A stretch of DNA of 64,000 nucleotides from Metaphire vulgaris (GCA_018105865.1 CM030872.1:5488516-5552515); one strand, 5' to 3'; positions 33,191 through 44,789 are shown, numbered from the stretch's first letter. Notes: generated by a model from the letters alone, not told the origin. A program made the numbers and translations.

Positions 33191-35619
33191 GGATTAAGAT
33201 CAGACCAGGTTTGGGTCACATAAAATAGTCATAGTGGAAATATGACCGTTTAATCATGATGGCGGAACTTCATGTGGAAAACAGATCCGGACTGATAAAC
33301 CACTTTCAGATACCGTCTTTAATAATAAGCAGAGTCGGGCTGCTGGCTATGTTTCACTGAGCTAATAGCCTGCAATGAAGTCGTTATTACTACCAGCATT
33401 GTGCTTCCACTTCTCTCCTTGCAAATTGTCCCTTCCCACCTCTCTCCCTCTCCTTCTGACAGAAAACACTTTGGCATCGCGCCAACACTGTTGACAACAC
33501 TGCCAGCACCGTGACAATGCCGGTGTCTCTTAAGGCGAAGCTCAAACATACCCTTCTGGACATGGAAACGGGAAAGTTGATGAACCTATTGACTGAGTCA
33601 GCAGCCTACTAGTAGTAGTTGAAAAACGTGTCGGCACATTGCGATTGCGCCTTGATCCTAGCGATTTAAACCGAGCAATCAAGAGGAAACACTATTGGAT
33701 TCCCACGTGTGAAGATATTTTAGCCAAACTCATCGGTAAGAAAACATTAACAATCATTGACATGAGGCACGGATGCTGGCAAATCAAGATATATGAAGAA
33801 AGCAGCCGTCTTTGCACGTTTAACGCTCTCTTTTTAAGGTACTCTATAAGGCGTCTACCATTTGGAATTTCGTCGGCACCAGAAGTGCCCCCAAAACTTA
33901 GTATTTAAATATTTGGCGACATTGAGGGCGTCCATGTAGTATTTGATGATCTCATCGTAGCGGCCGTTGACGATCAAGAGCATGATAACAGTCTCAAAAA
34001 ATCTTACAGCGCGCTCGTGAGACGGATGTAAAATTCAATGAAACAAGGTGCAGCTAAAGGTATCTGCAGTAAAGTACCTAGGGCATGTCATCTCTAAAGA
34101 TGGAGTCCGGCCTGACTCACAAAAGGTATGTGCCATCCTGGACATGCCGACCCCTACTGACGAGTTGGTCTTCAGCGCTTCCTCGGCATAGTGACATATT
34201 TGTCGAAATTTTTTCCAAATTTTTATCCTCTCACTGGTCAGCTCACACAGTTAAGGATAAAGATGTTGAATGTAACTGGCAGGAAGCCCACAGAGTCGCA
34301 TTCAATCAAGTCAAAGAGAGGCAAGGACGCCATACTGCAGCACTACGACAGGAGCAAAACCCTGTGTCATTCAAACAGACGGTCTGGGGTCATGTCTGAT
34401 GCAACAAGGAAACCGATCGCTTACGCTTCTCGGTCATTGACCTCAACAGAGCAAAATTACGCACAAATAGAGAAAGAACTGCTGGTTTTTGTTTTTGCTT
34501 GCACGAAGTTTTCTCATGACATTTATGGCACCAGATTGACCAGAACACTTGTCCTCTCTGATTAATTATAAACCATTAGAAGACATTTTCAAAGAAGCAA
34601 TATATAAGCACGTCGCTTCAGCTTCAACATATGCTCCCTCAACTATTCAAATATCAAGTGGTAGTTCAGTATGCTTCTGAAAAGACATACTAGTCGCTGA
34701 CACACTCTCTAGAGATTCCCTCACCTGCATTGATGACACAGCTGGGGAGATTTCTGAAGATTTAGTCGTTCAAGTTCACGCCTTGCCTCGAGAATTTCCG
34801 GCTAGTGATGCAAAACTAGATGAGTTTCACCGTGAGACACAAAGTGATCTGGTGCTCGCTAAGCTCCTACGGATAGGTGTTCCGTTTGATACAAAGACTT
34901 ACACCCAGAAATCAAACAATATGCCAACATTTTGCAGTACATATATGAGCTTAACGACATCCTTTTTCGTACACGGGAAGATTGTCGTTCCTTCCTTTCT
35001 GCGCCATCAAATGTTGTTAAAGCTCCATGAGAGACATTTGAGTATTGAAAAATGCAAAGGTTTTGCTCGATCATGCTTGTACTAGAGATTTTTATTGTGA
35101 AATGCGCAACCTGCAATACATTTCAAAGAAAACAAACCGAAGAGCCTCTTTTGCCTCACTCTGTACCTCATCAACCGTGGGAAAAGGTCGCTGCGAAATT
35201 TTCCAACTATTTGGTCGGTATTACCTGTTGTTAGTTGACTACTGTTCAAAGTACCCGGAGACAGCTCTTTTGCTGAACAAGACTGCGGAATCAGTAGTAG
35301 CTGCTCTAAAATCAATGTTTTCTGGACATGGAATTCCACTAGATGTGATTTGTGACAACATGCCATTTAGTTATGGTGTCATTATAAATTTATTTAGAAA
35401 GTGAGATTTCACTATCACCACATCCAGTTCTAGATATCCGAAATCAAACGGTCTCGCTGAACGAAATATCCAGACGGTTAAGCGCCTTCTTAAGAAAGCT
35501 GAACACGTAGGATCAGACCCTTTTCTCGCGATGCTGCAGTTCCGCAACGCGCCAATGGCAGGCATTACTCGTAGCCTTGTCCAGCTGCTTGATGGGTCGT
35601 GCTCTACGATCAAGGCTTC

Positions 35620-36230
35620 CGGTTATGGTTATGGTTATGGTACTTGACAACCTCTATAGCGCCGTAGCATGACGAAGGCCAAAATCAAAGGCGCTGTCAA
35701 CAACGCTGACAAATCAACATGGAACGGAATGTTAACGTCTTGAGAGAAAATCCGCTCAGATGGCACAGAAGAGGTCGCTGCCGTGTCGAAATCGAGCAGT
35801 GAGCCCTTCAAAAGGCGGTCTTCCGCAAGGAGACGTTCCGTCGAAGTCAGCGAAAACGCAGAAAGAATGTTGAAAGACTGAATGGATGCAGAGAAAAATT
35901 ATCTGTGTGGCGAAAATCAGGCGGCGAATCTTTGAGGGCGATCATCTGCGATACAGTAAGCCATCGCCGAACTTGACGGGAACCGACTGAAAACGAAATT
36001 TCGCGCGTGATGCCCTTTATAGCCGGTAGGCTCCGTCGACGGGCTGGTGGCTTAGATAAAATGGCGGGCCAACCACGCCGACACAGCGACATAAATTCTA
36101 TTCGTTCAGCGCAGAGAAAACGCAAAAAGATCGCCGACCGCTTCGAAAACGACGGCTGGGCGACAATTCTCGCGATTAGCGCAAAGAAATAAGCGCAAGA
36201 CGTCGGTAAAACCGCCAAGAACGGCGATAT
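35620..36230 (-). mobile_element. LINE 3' fragment with (CCATAA)n tail inside the Gypsy element
   Basis: Read on the minus strand it ends with GGCGCTATAGAGGTTGTCAA and a CCATAACCATAACC tail at 35,622-35,640. It interrupts Gypsy integrase, which resumes near 36,205. Family assignment is by the GCGCTATA 3' UTR style only. Confidence 0.5.
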
Positions 36231-36759
36231 TCTGAAGCACGTACAGACACGTGCGAATAGCCAAAATGGCGTTACCGGAAGTCTGGTTGCTCCAGACTGT
36301 GTGTCTCCTCAAGCGGTGAAAAATCGTAATCAGCTGTTACGCCGTCAGCAATCTCAGAAGCATTTCTATGACACATACCGACGCCTTCCGCCACTGACGA
36401 AAGGCGAGGCAGTTAGAATTCGTCGTGGTGGATCATGGTAGAAGGCTGTGGTCCTAGATCATTCGTTGTTAAAACTGATGAGGGATCAACACTGCGCAGG
36501 AACCGCCGGGACCTCATAAAGACCTGTAACCACCGATCTCTCCGGAGACTATTGTCCCAGAAATGGAGAGTTCATATTTACCATGGACCCACACTGCTTC
36601 TCAGTCGAACAAACAGTCCGAGAGTTCTGATAACATTCCAGGGACCTTGCGCAGTCCCAGTAACCAGATCTGGGAGAACATTTACAAGACTTGCTAGACT
36701 TAAAAGGATTACATTATACAAATTATTGTTAATTAATTACGTTTATTTAGGGGGGAAGA

Positions 36760-36946
36760 TGTCAGAAATGTTGCGCTATATATAATGTTTTATGAACATA
36801 CGCGCGGCGCTTCCGGCATGATGGCTGCAAGGGACCGTTCTCATGCGCTGCGATTATAAAACTCTATCCGATCAATCTGACGTTTATTGTTGTATTAAAC
36901 CTTGATGACTTCAACCATTCAGTAAACTCACAGTCGGCTCATCACA
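36760..36946 (+). repeat. 3' LTR of the Gypsy element (187 bp) with polypurine tract
   Basis: A polypurine tract GGGGGGAAGA (36,750-36,759) precedes TGTCAGAAATG. The LTR ends CTCATCACA at 36,946, so it is bounded by TG...CA. No matching 5' LTR was found in the window. Confidence 0.65.
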
Positions 36947-37229
36947 GGCGGGATTAAATTTTGGGGAGGCGATTGATGCGGCACAATATCGGGAAAATAG
37001 GAAAAGGATCGTTCTACAAGCTGCTGGTCTCGAAGGTTTTTGAGGGTGACGATTGCATAATAACACATCCAGATTTTATTGCATCTTTTTCTGATGCAAT
37101 GCATCACTAACGAAGTAAGCTGACGTCAGTAGCGGCTGATGTGACTAAATATCTGAAGCTTTCCTTTCTTAGTCGTGGTAATCACATCGCAGTCAATCCG
37201 GATTCTGCTCCTTACTTCACCGTTAGTGA

Positions 37230-37490
37230 TTTATAGTCCCCAACATGTCTTTGAAGCCGTCGGTGGCATCGTATTTCGAAAGCCAGAAGTTGCCTGCAGT
37301 CATATAATTTTCCAATGTCCAGGTCTCTCATCCGTACTGGGGTCAAAAGTCAAATCTAGAGGCCAGCCAGAAGGTTTGAGGTTTTTAAATATTTCAGACT
37401 TCGTGGGATATTCAAAGCATCGCCAGCAGTTGGAGCCTTTCTTCAAAAAGGACGGTAATCTGGTATTCTGTCACATATGGCGCACACTTG
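37230..37490 (+). pseudogene. Fragment of the CACTG-transposon protein family
   Basis: In shifting frames it reads FLNISDFVGYSKHRQQLEPF and FKKDGNLVFCH. To my recollection this is the mid-protein region of the family whose ends occur at 10,970-11,873. It is cut off by the MITE at 37,491. Confidence 0.45.
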
Positions 37491-37632
37491 AATGGGCGTC
37501 CGCAGAAATTTTTCCAGGGGTGCAAAACAAGGTTTTGTAACGAAAGTAACAAGTAATTTTACTTTTTTATAACTCCACATTTTTCCCGGGGGGGTGCAAT
37601 TGCACTCTCTTGCACCCCCTCCGGACGCCCAT
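37491..37632. mobile_element. 142-bp MITE with 9-bp flanking repeats
   Basis: Ends AATGGGCGTCCG and CGGACGCCCAT are inverted repeats. GCACACTTG flanks both sides (37,482-37,490 and 37,633-37,641). The interior has GGGGTGCAAT/ATTGCACTC. A 9-bp duplication fits Mutator-like elements, or an 8-bp one fits hAT. Confidence 0.75.
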
Positions 37633-37724
37633 GCACACTTGCATGTACAATTGTAGGCCTACATTATAGCCTACAGAATATAACAAAGTTTCGCACCCTA
37701 GAAAAATTTAGCATACGCCAATCC

Positions 37725-37795
37725 CGGGGCGGCTTACCCCTAAAAACCTCTGACCCTGGTGTACGCGTACCCCAGGTTGAGAACCGCTTTATAAC
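37725..37795. mobile_element. hAT terminal fragment
   Basis: Ends ...CAGGTTGAGAACCGC, the complement of the CGGTTCTCAACCT terminus of the hAT MITE at 23,315. Confidence 0.5.
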
Positions 37796-38035
37796 CGATT
37801 TAATAATTGTGTGAGCTTCAATTCAATTCTATCCTATTTAACTGAATTGTGCGAACACGCAACACTCCGATTTAATAATGTTATTTAATTTAATTCAGTT
37901 CAGTTCGATTCGATTTAATTAAATTACATTTTTATTTAGCTTAATTTTATTTAATAACAATTTAATAACAATTTAATAATAATTTAACAGGGTATAACCG
38001 ATTTAATAATTCGAAAGTTCGAAAGTAATGCTAAC

Positions 38036-38139
38036 CTGATTTGGTTGAGCGAAAACGCAACTCTCTTCCTTCTTGAAATCGCAGTATACTTCCATTGCAT
38101 CATCTACAGAGCCCTGATTTGGATCAATCCAGTACATGC
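38036..38139 (-). CDS. Fibrillar procollagen, COLFI exon with the calcium-binding YWIDPNQG block
   Basis: 104 bp, entry phase 1 (joins the G left by the exon at 40,912), exit phase 0, donor CAG/GTTAGC. Encodes MYWIDPNQGSVDDAMEVYC and then KKEESCVFAQPNQ. The Asp, Asn, Gln and Asp calcium ligands of the D-x-NQ-x4-D loop are kept. Cys C4 (VYC) and C5 (ESC) are present. The canonical C3 after NQG is replaced by Ser. Confidence 0.95.
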
Positions 38140-38330
38140 CTTGCAAAACCACAGACACATATTAATTGCAGATTTCGTTCAGACATCCCTCAAGTCGCCC
38201 ACTAAATGATTTGTATAATTCGTTTGTATTGAATGAAATTGCTTGGTTGATGAATGTGTTTTCCGCGAACCCAAATCGAAGAAAGGAAACTTAAAATAAC
38301 CAATAAAGAATTGTTGTGTGAGCTTAAACA

Positions 38331-38512
<182 letters not shown>

Positions 38513-38519
38513 ATGCCGT

Positions 38520-38960
38520 GGCGATGCTTCTGCACGCCTTGACAGCCTCAGTATGGATCTCCATCTAGTGCGGTCTTGTGAAAGTCTCGTGGCCGCCGTT
38601 ACATCTAGTCCAATTTCAGTGCAGTTCTCTTTTGTTGTCGAACCATCTTTTCCTCTGTTGTCCTCTTGATCTTACTCCTGTTACTCTTCCAAACTTTATA
38701 GGTTAAACCAATTATCAAACCTTTATAGGTTAGTCTGTTGTTATTCATTCTGTTGACATGCCCGAAGAATCTCAGTCTTCTTTCTTGGATTGTGTTGATT
38801 ACTGATCTTTCTGATCCTAGTCTTTTTCTAATATCTTCGTTTCTTTTATGTTCTTTCTTGGATTTTTTTCGAAGGCAGTCCATTTCAAATACCTTTAGTT
38901 TCCGCTCTAACTCAGCTGTGAGCGTCCATGTTTCTGAGTTGTAGAGTAGTAGTAGAGTAG
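38520..38960 (-). mobile_element. RTE-type LINE, C-terminus
   Basis: Minus-strand frame with LLLLYNSETWTLTAELERK, FFGHVNRMNNNRL and, near the end after a frameshift, TRLSQDRTRWRSI. The normal RTE ending then leads into (GAT)n. Confidence 0.75.
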
Positions 38961-39811
38961 TTGCTTTTTCTAATATATATAAATGATATCGATGAAGGAT
39001 TACTGTCCAAAATTTCAAAGTTTGCCGATGACACAAAGTTATGCAGAAATATAGACTCGGAGGATGATGCAAAAATTTTACAAGAAGATCTAAGGAAATT
39101 GTTTCAGTGGTCTGTGGACTGGCAGATGCTTTTCAATATTGATAAATGTTCTGTAATGCATGATGGGAAGTCTAATAATGGTAATGAATATTCTTTAGGG
39201 GGAAGGTTCTAACCACAACAGAAAAAGAAAGAGACTTGGAGATAATCACCCATAGAAGTATGAATCCATCTCACCAATGCATGGAGGCAGCAAAAAAGGG
39301 AAACCAAATGTTGGGAATGGTGAAAAGGACAATTGTGAGTCTTGACGAAGAGATAATCATTAAACTTTATAAGTCATTAGTAAGGCCTCATCTGGAATAC
39401 TGTGTTCAGGCTTGGAATCCATTCTTGAAAAAAGATATAGAACTTTTAGAAAAAGTGCAAAGACGAGCAACGAAGATGGTCAATGGGTGCCATAATTTAA
39501 GCTACGAAAAAAGACTTAAATATTGTGGACTGACAACATTAGAAAGGAGAAGAGAAAGAGGGGATTTGATAGAAACATACAAAATAATGACTGGGAAAGT
39601 AGATGTGCCATATGATCGATTCTTTACATTGGCACACTATAGCAGCACAAGAGGCCACAAGTGCAAAATGTTTAAGCAGAGGGTTGGTCCAAGAAAGAGA
39701 AACTTTTTTAGTGCAAGGGTTGTGGACAAATGGAACAGTTTGGACGAGGTGGGAGTGACAGTTGAAGCAGTGAACAGATTCAAAGGCTATCTAGATAAAC
39801 TAGGTTATTGA
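38961..39811 (+). mobile_element. CR1/Rex-like LINE, RT 3' half
   Basis: Motif C is in ISKFADDTKLCRNI. Next come LFQWSVDWQMLFNIDKCS, a frameshift near 39,210, then [66 protein letters not shown] and a stop at 39,811. It lies in the intron between COLFI exons, antisense to the gene. Confidence 0.85.
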
Positions 39812-39874
39812 ATGCAGATGGTTACATCAGTGGTTTTCACACAGGCTTACTTAGCCTCCTATACCACTTAAAAT

Positions 39875-39927
39875 CACATTATTATTATTATTAGTATTAG
39901 TACACTAAACACAGAGACTTATATACA

Positions 39928-40010
<83 letters not shown>

Positions 40011-40063
40011 TATAATAATAATAATATAATATATATAATATAATAATAATAATAATAATAATA

Positions 40064-40118
<55 letters not shown>
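39875..40118. repeat. (AAT)n and (ATT)n arrays in inverted arrangement
   Basis: (AAT)n from 39,931 to 40,010, a short AT-rich spacer, then (ATT)n to 40,118. The arms are complementary, so single strands could fold into a long hairpin. TTAGGA units follow at 40,124-40,145. Confidence 0.9.
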
Positions 40119-40145
40119 GTTAGATTAGGATTAGGATTAGGATTA

Positions 40146-40637
<492 letters not shown>

Positions 40638-40659
40638 CTACTATCATCGTTATCATCGT

Positions 40660-40715
40660 CATTTATTTGCGCACAGTTTGACTACCACGGTAGTCAAACT
40701 TTGCGCAAATAAATG
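40660..40715. repeat. 56-bp near-perfect palindrome
   Basis: Arms 40,660-40,686 and 40,689-40,715 are reverse complements except for one base, with a 2-base centre. The arms contain TTTATTTGCGCA and AGTTTGACTACC. It lies about 200 bp inside the intron after a COLFI exon. Confidence 0.9.
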
Positions 40716-40911
40716 CATGATTCATAGTAGAAGCGGATGGTATGTCTAATGGACGTCGAATCACTCTATGCTGGCGAAGATGATAGAAGCAACTGACAAA
40801 GTGAGTTAATATGTTCCATAAGTGAGAAACCGTGTGTAATAGGAAATGATATTTAAAAACTGCTTGAAAAACTGGCTATCCAGACAAGAGACATTAGGCA
40901 ATAGGTATTAC

Positions 40912-41068
40912 CATTTTCCAGTGATGGTCTGGATCGACTGAATTCTTTGCAGGTACGTGCAGGTGACTCCTTAGAGCCGAGCGGTACCTTCAATCGTTCG
41001 ATTGCATCTCCAATTTGCATTAAATCAGGACATGATTGCTTTTGCTGAGTTTGTTTAGGATCATCGCC
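40912..41068 (-). CDS. Fibrillar procollagen, first C-propeptide exon (propeptide cleavage site and stalk)
   Basis: 157 bp, acceptor TTTGCATTCAG, entry phase 0; exit phase 1 at donor ATG/GTAATA. Encodes GDDPKQTQQKQSC..., DAIERLKVPLGSKE and SPARTCKEFSRSRPSLEN. PARTC is the conserved start of the COLFI domain (Cys C1). GDDP after MY in the previous exon resembles the YYG/DEP procollagen C-proteinase (BMP-1) cleavage site of type III collagen. The position of canonical Cys C2 (L-C-HPEW in other chains) is Ser here. An additional Cys lies in QKQSC, in the stalk. The following exon begins at 38,139. Confidence 0.93.
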
Positions 41069-41263
41069 CTGAATGCAAAGTTCGCAGTCCATTTAATTCA
41101 AAACAACACGACACATGTTTCCTCTGAGCCTGCCAAGATATGCTTTATAAGTTTGTTATTCTTTAACCTGTAGGCGACATTTGACGATAACAAGTAACAG
41201 ACGCTATCAAAACAGAAATCGTGGTACGTTATTTAAATCACAAAGGTCCAAAACAACACTTAC

Positions 41264-41350
41264 ATACATAGGGTCTGGTCCCTTTGGTCTCGAGAACCTC
41301 GGAACGCTCCAAGGATAGCGGGCAGGCGCAATGCCACCAATCGTTGGGCC
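41264..41350 (-). CDS. Fibrillar procollagen, end of triple helix and C-telopeptide exon
   Basis: 87 bp, phase 0, acceptor TATATCAG and donor TAT/GTAAGT. Encodes GPTIGGIAPARYPW and then SVPRFSRPKGPDPMY. It follows GPPGPPGPP of the upstream exon and precedes GDDPK, so it carries the helix end and the short non-helical telopeptide. The in-frame fit on both sides supports it although the sequence is not conserved. A degenerate look-alike sits at 41,603-41,700. Confidence 0.8.
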
Positions 41351-41602
41351 CTGATATATTAGTAAATAATTGACACATTTATACATGTAAGTCCATTACA
41401 CAGTGTAGTAAAAAATGGCATGAAGGGGTGCCAAATTTTTACAATCGCAATTGTTTTACAATAAAAAGGAACAGTCGGAGTACGAGTGCTTGCAAAGCGC
41501 GTTTGTCCTATCAAATTCCAAACAAAACTGTCACTACAATTTCGTTATACTTACTTACAATTAATCCTAACTAAACGGAAACCTTAGCCAAGGCTTTAGG
41601 GC

Positions 41603-41700
41603 ATGCATTGAATCTGGTCCCGTTGGTCTGGAAAAACTGAACGATCCCAAGATATCGAAACTCTGTTCTACAAAATTCGTCAATTTCTGCCCAAGAGATC
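41603..41700 (-). pseudogene. Degenerate duplicate of the telopeptide exon
   Basis: The minus strand after a CCATATCAG acceptor contains ILGSFSFSRPTGPDSM, resembling FSRPKGPDPM of the exon at 41,264-41,350. Nucleotide similarity covers most of the exon length. The donor (GTAAGT in the true exon) is GCCCTA here, and the frame after the acceptor is phase 1, incompatible with its neighbours. Probably an old tandem exon duplication that is no longer spliced. Confidence 0.5.
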
Positions 41701-41914
41701 CTGATATGGCTATTTTAAAAAGTTTTTATTTTAACAACGTCAATTTTTGAATTACGGGACTCCCAAACACCGGTATTACCGGTACTTGCAACCTCGATGA
41801 TGTTGTGATGCTGTTTCGTCTTATGCCTTAATTGAACTCAGAATGAGGGCAGTACCCCAAATCAAACAAGCAAAGCAAGGGGTGGTATTCGTTTGAGGGC
41901 TTTTAAAACAAGTC

Positions 41915-42600
41915 AAGTAAAATCTCGTCAATTTATATACCGCTTGGAAAGTAGCACGGCTGCTTATTATTATGCACTTAATATTTATTTAAATAGCTAT
42001 TGGCAAGGTGGGTTGTCGGCCGGGCAAAGGTGGTCGGGCTGCTAAAGCTATGGAGGAAATGACTTTTGGAATAGGAAGGTTTTAAGTTTAGACCCTAAAG
42101 GCTTGAGGAAGATAGTGAAGGGACCATGTTGTAGACAACAGAGAGAAGCTGGAATTGAGTTACAAAGTTCTGGTGAGGCGTACGAGAAAGCGAGGTTGCA
42201 GATTTGGAGAGGTGAATTAACGGGCGTGAGAGGGTGAGGTGAGATGAGGTGATGCTCGTGTAGGTCCAGGAGGTTGAGGCGTTAGGAGTTTCCGAAGGTC
42301 AACCGGTTTTGATGAATTAAGTGAACTGTAGGTATTCGTTATTATCTTGTATGCGTTCAGCCATTTTAAGCCAGTGAAGTGACTTCAGTATAGATGGAAC
42401 ATGGCAGAACTTTGATGAATTGGTTACTGCTCGGGGTAGTGCATTTTTAATTTAATTTGTTGATGGAGGTTTTTGAATGGTTATTATAAAGGGAGTTGCA
42501 GTAGTCTAGTTTGGAATGGACCATTGAAGTGGTGATTGTGGAGGAAGTTTTACAATATTGAAGACAGAATCAATAGCGTTAGATACGATAGTTACGAGAA
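41915..42600 (-). mobile_element. L2-like LINE (TTTAC-tail family), 3' part
   Basis: The reverse complement shows the C-terminal motif LAFSYASPELCNSIPASL, then LKTFLFQKSFPP and the family 3' UTR, ending at TTTACTTG near 41,918. Compare 54,155-54,675 on the plus strand. Confidence 0.7.
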
Positions 42601-42692
42601 GCCTTTGAAAATAGCACTGATTAATTATGAACATTATAAGTAATTTTAAATAATGTAACATAATATAATTATATAATTAACAAGACACTTAC

Positions 42693-42728
42693 AGGAGGAC
42701 CTGGTGGACCTGGTGGACCAGAAAGACC
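42693..42728 (-). CDS. Fibrillar collagen, triple-helix exon (36 bp)
   Basis: Encodes GLSGPPGPPGPP, four Gly-X-Y triplets, phase 0. Acceptor TTCACTTGAAG, donor CCT/GTAAGT. Repeated GPP is typical of the C-terminal end of the helix, where folding nucleates. It joins the telopeptide exon at 41,350. Confidence 0.88.
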
Positions 42729-43029
42729 CTTCAAGTGAAAAATACTTTAGTTATAGACATTTCTTTCACGCTCATGTACTTGAAATTCTATACTTATGTC
42801 AACCCATGTTTCAAAATAAGACAAAACTGCAAAAAAATAAATATTTGTAAACACATCAAAATTAAAAACGCTATATTAAAAACAAATTTCCTGAAAAATG
42901 ATCCGAAAATCTGCTTTAGGGTCATTGCTGTGATTCAGCATCAGACACCGCACATTACTTATAATGTTCTCAGATTTAAGAGAACAATACAATAATAAAT
43001 ACTCAAATACTTCGATAAACATTTTGCAA

Positions 43030-43245
43030 TGTAAGTAAGTAAAATCTCGTAGATTTATATAGCGCTTTGGAAGCAGCACAACAGTAGCTGCTTATTCTTA
43101 GACGCTGAGCCTTCCTTAAAATAGCTATGGCAAGAGTGAAAGATCGGCCAGGCAATAGTCAATATCCGAAGGGCAGTGAGGCTAGGTTGTCACAGCTATG
43201 GAGGAAATGAGTTCAGGAAAAGGAAGGATTTAAGCTTGAAATGCA
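43030..43245 (-). mobile_element. L2-like LINE (TTTAC-tail family), 3' end only
   Basis: Reverse complement of the family C-terminus and 3' UTR: AGCTATGG...TAGAAATC style, ending TTTACTTACTTAC at about 43,030. The upstream boundary lies only some 10-20 bp from the donor site of the collagen exon at 43,261. Confidence 0.7.
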
Positions 43246-43260
43246 TCTGCTGCTACCTAC

Positions 43261-43296
43261 CGGTCGTCCGTCATCACCTGGTGGCCCAAGCGATCC
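43261..43296 (-). CDS. Fibrillar collagen, triple-helix exon (36 bp)
   Basis: Encodes GSLGPPGDDGRP, four Gly-X-Y triplets, phase 0. Acceptor TTTGTAATTTAG, donor CCG/GTAGGT. Confidence 0.88.
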
Positions 43297-43360
43297 CTAA
43301 ATTACAAACAGCAAAATTAAACATACTTTAACGTGTGAATGATTCGAAACCAGGGGTGTT

Positions 43361-43990
43361 AAAACCTTGGTCCGCGGGAAAAATTTCGCCCGCGAGCTCA
43401 TTTTAGTTGGTCCGCGAAATTATTTACGCCTTAACTTGTTTGCTAAATGCTTTAAAGATTTCTGTGGGAAATTTCGAAAAAGAAGGACCCAACTTATATT
43501 TTTTTAAAAGAAAATTTATCTTCTCGACTCTTCAAATTTGTGGACATCCGCGTGAAAACAAGCGAAAAGGTCGTCCTGAAAATTTATCTCTTAACATAGC
43601 ACAGAAAATTGGCATTTTAGCACTCAACATTTTCAATTTATCTCTGACATTTAATGCATCACTGCATGTTTTTAAAAGGCCATGGGAGCAAAGCTTTTCC
43701 AAAAGTACCCTACTAAAGACAAACTAAAATAATTTGAGTGTAGCTTTTGCTGTGGATTTAAAACCAGATGTAGCTAAATAGTCAAAAGAAAAACAAAGCC
43801 GCGTCTCCTTCTCCAGTTTCCAGTTTCTACATCTGCATCAACTGTCATCTAATCAAAAATATACAATGCCGCGACTTCTCAGCTTCCTTTCTGTTATTGT
43901 TATCTAACTTTATTTGTTTTAAATTTGAACTTCATCGTTAAAAGATTTTGAAATGTAACTATTTCTTTTAGACTAGACTAGAACCTGGTT
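43361..43990. mobile_element. hAT-like element, left end and interior
   Basis: Begins CAGGGGTGTTAAAACC followed by GGTCCGCGG and CCCGCG motifs, a common hAT terminal style. A 106-codon plus frame at 43,407-43,727 has no recognised domain. The right end was not located. Confidence 0.4.
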
Positions 43991-44129
43991 TGTCATAGTT
44001 ACCGCAATAGGTTGTAATCAATGTAACGACTTTTCAAGTGTTCGTAATTTGACTTTAGATCGTTAGAAAGCTTAGATTTTTTAATAATATCGACAATCAT
44101 TTAGGCATCAGGCCAGCGAGTCTTCTTTA

Positions 44130-44560
44130 GGGTGCTCTTGTTCAAAGACAGGTTCCATACTCCAGCGTCGACACTCCTACTCTTTAGCTTTTCTTTTTAG
44201 GGCTGAATACTTTTTCTTTATAGTCTCAAACATCCACTCCAGCATCGATGTCCGTTGTTGCCCTCTCTGTGCTTTCCGATTAATCTTTCTTCTTGGTAAG
44301 TTGGCTTCTTCTTACAGAGCATGACCTATCTTTCTGCCTTATACATATAGTGTTTATTAGGCTTTTCTTCTCTTCTATCATCTTCCAGACTTCTTCGTTT
44401 GTTATTTGTCCTTTCTGTGGATTTTTCCATTTTTCGCCAGATCCACATTTCGAATACAGAGTATACATATTGGAAGTCTTTATATCTTCCTTTCCAAGTT
44501 TATGATCCATAGAGTGTCACTGGCCAGATCATTGTTTTGACCAATCGTTTTTTAAGATTT
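44130..44560 (-). mobile_element. RTE-type LINE, C-terminal fragment
   Basis: Minus-strand frame with KEDIKTSNMYTLYSKCGSGE, ITNEEVWKMIEEKKSLINTI, and downstream MLEWMFETIKK in another frame. Parallels 16,050-16,330. Confidence 0.65.
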
Positions 44561-44789
44561 CGGTTAAAATTCCTTCTCAGTGATTCTCTTATTTTCGTAA
44601 AGGCGAAACTTTACGAGAAAATGTGACATGTCATTTGACCCTCCGCCCAAAATGTCTTGACACACCAGTTCTAAACGACCAACAACGCAAGTAGTGAATA
44701 AAAGGCAAATAATGAATAAAAGTAAACGTGGGTCAACCGCGCTCGATGCACTATATCATGCAATAAACTTGAGCTAGTTTAATATATCG

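Larger units (their letters stand above)
33480..36946 (+). mobile_element. Ty3/Gypsy LTR retrotransposon remnant
   Basis: Pol domains appear in order with many frameshifts: RT (RLDPSDLNRAIKRKHYWIP; RRLPFGISSAPEV), RNase H (KPIAYASRSLTSTEQNYAQI, EKELLVFVFA), integrase zinc/core remnants (DYCSKYPETALL, AERNIQTVKRLLKK) and a C-terminal GPY-like region (GEAVRIRRGGSW; FVVKTDEGSTLRRNRRDL at 36,460). A 3' LTR follows at 36,760. Gag, protease and the 5' LTR are absent. A LINE-like insertion splits integrase at 35,620-36,230. It lies in a collagen intron. Confidence 0.85.
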
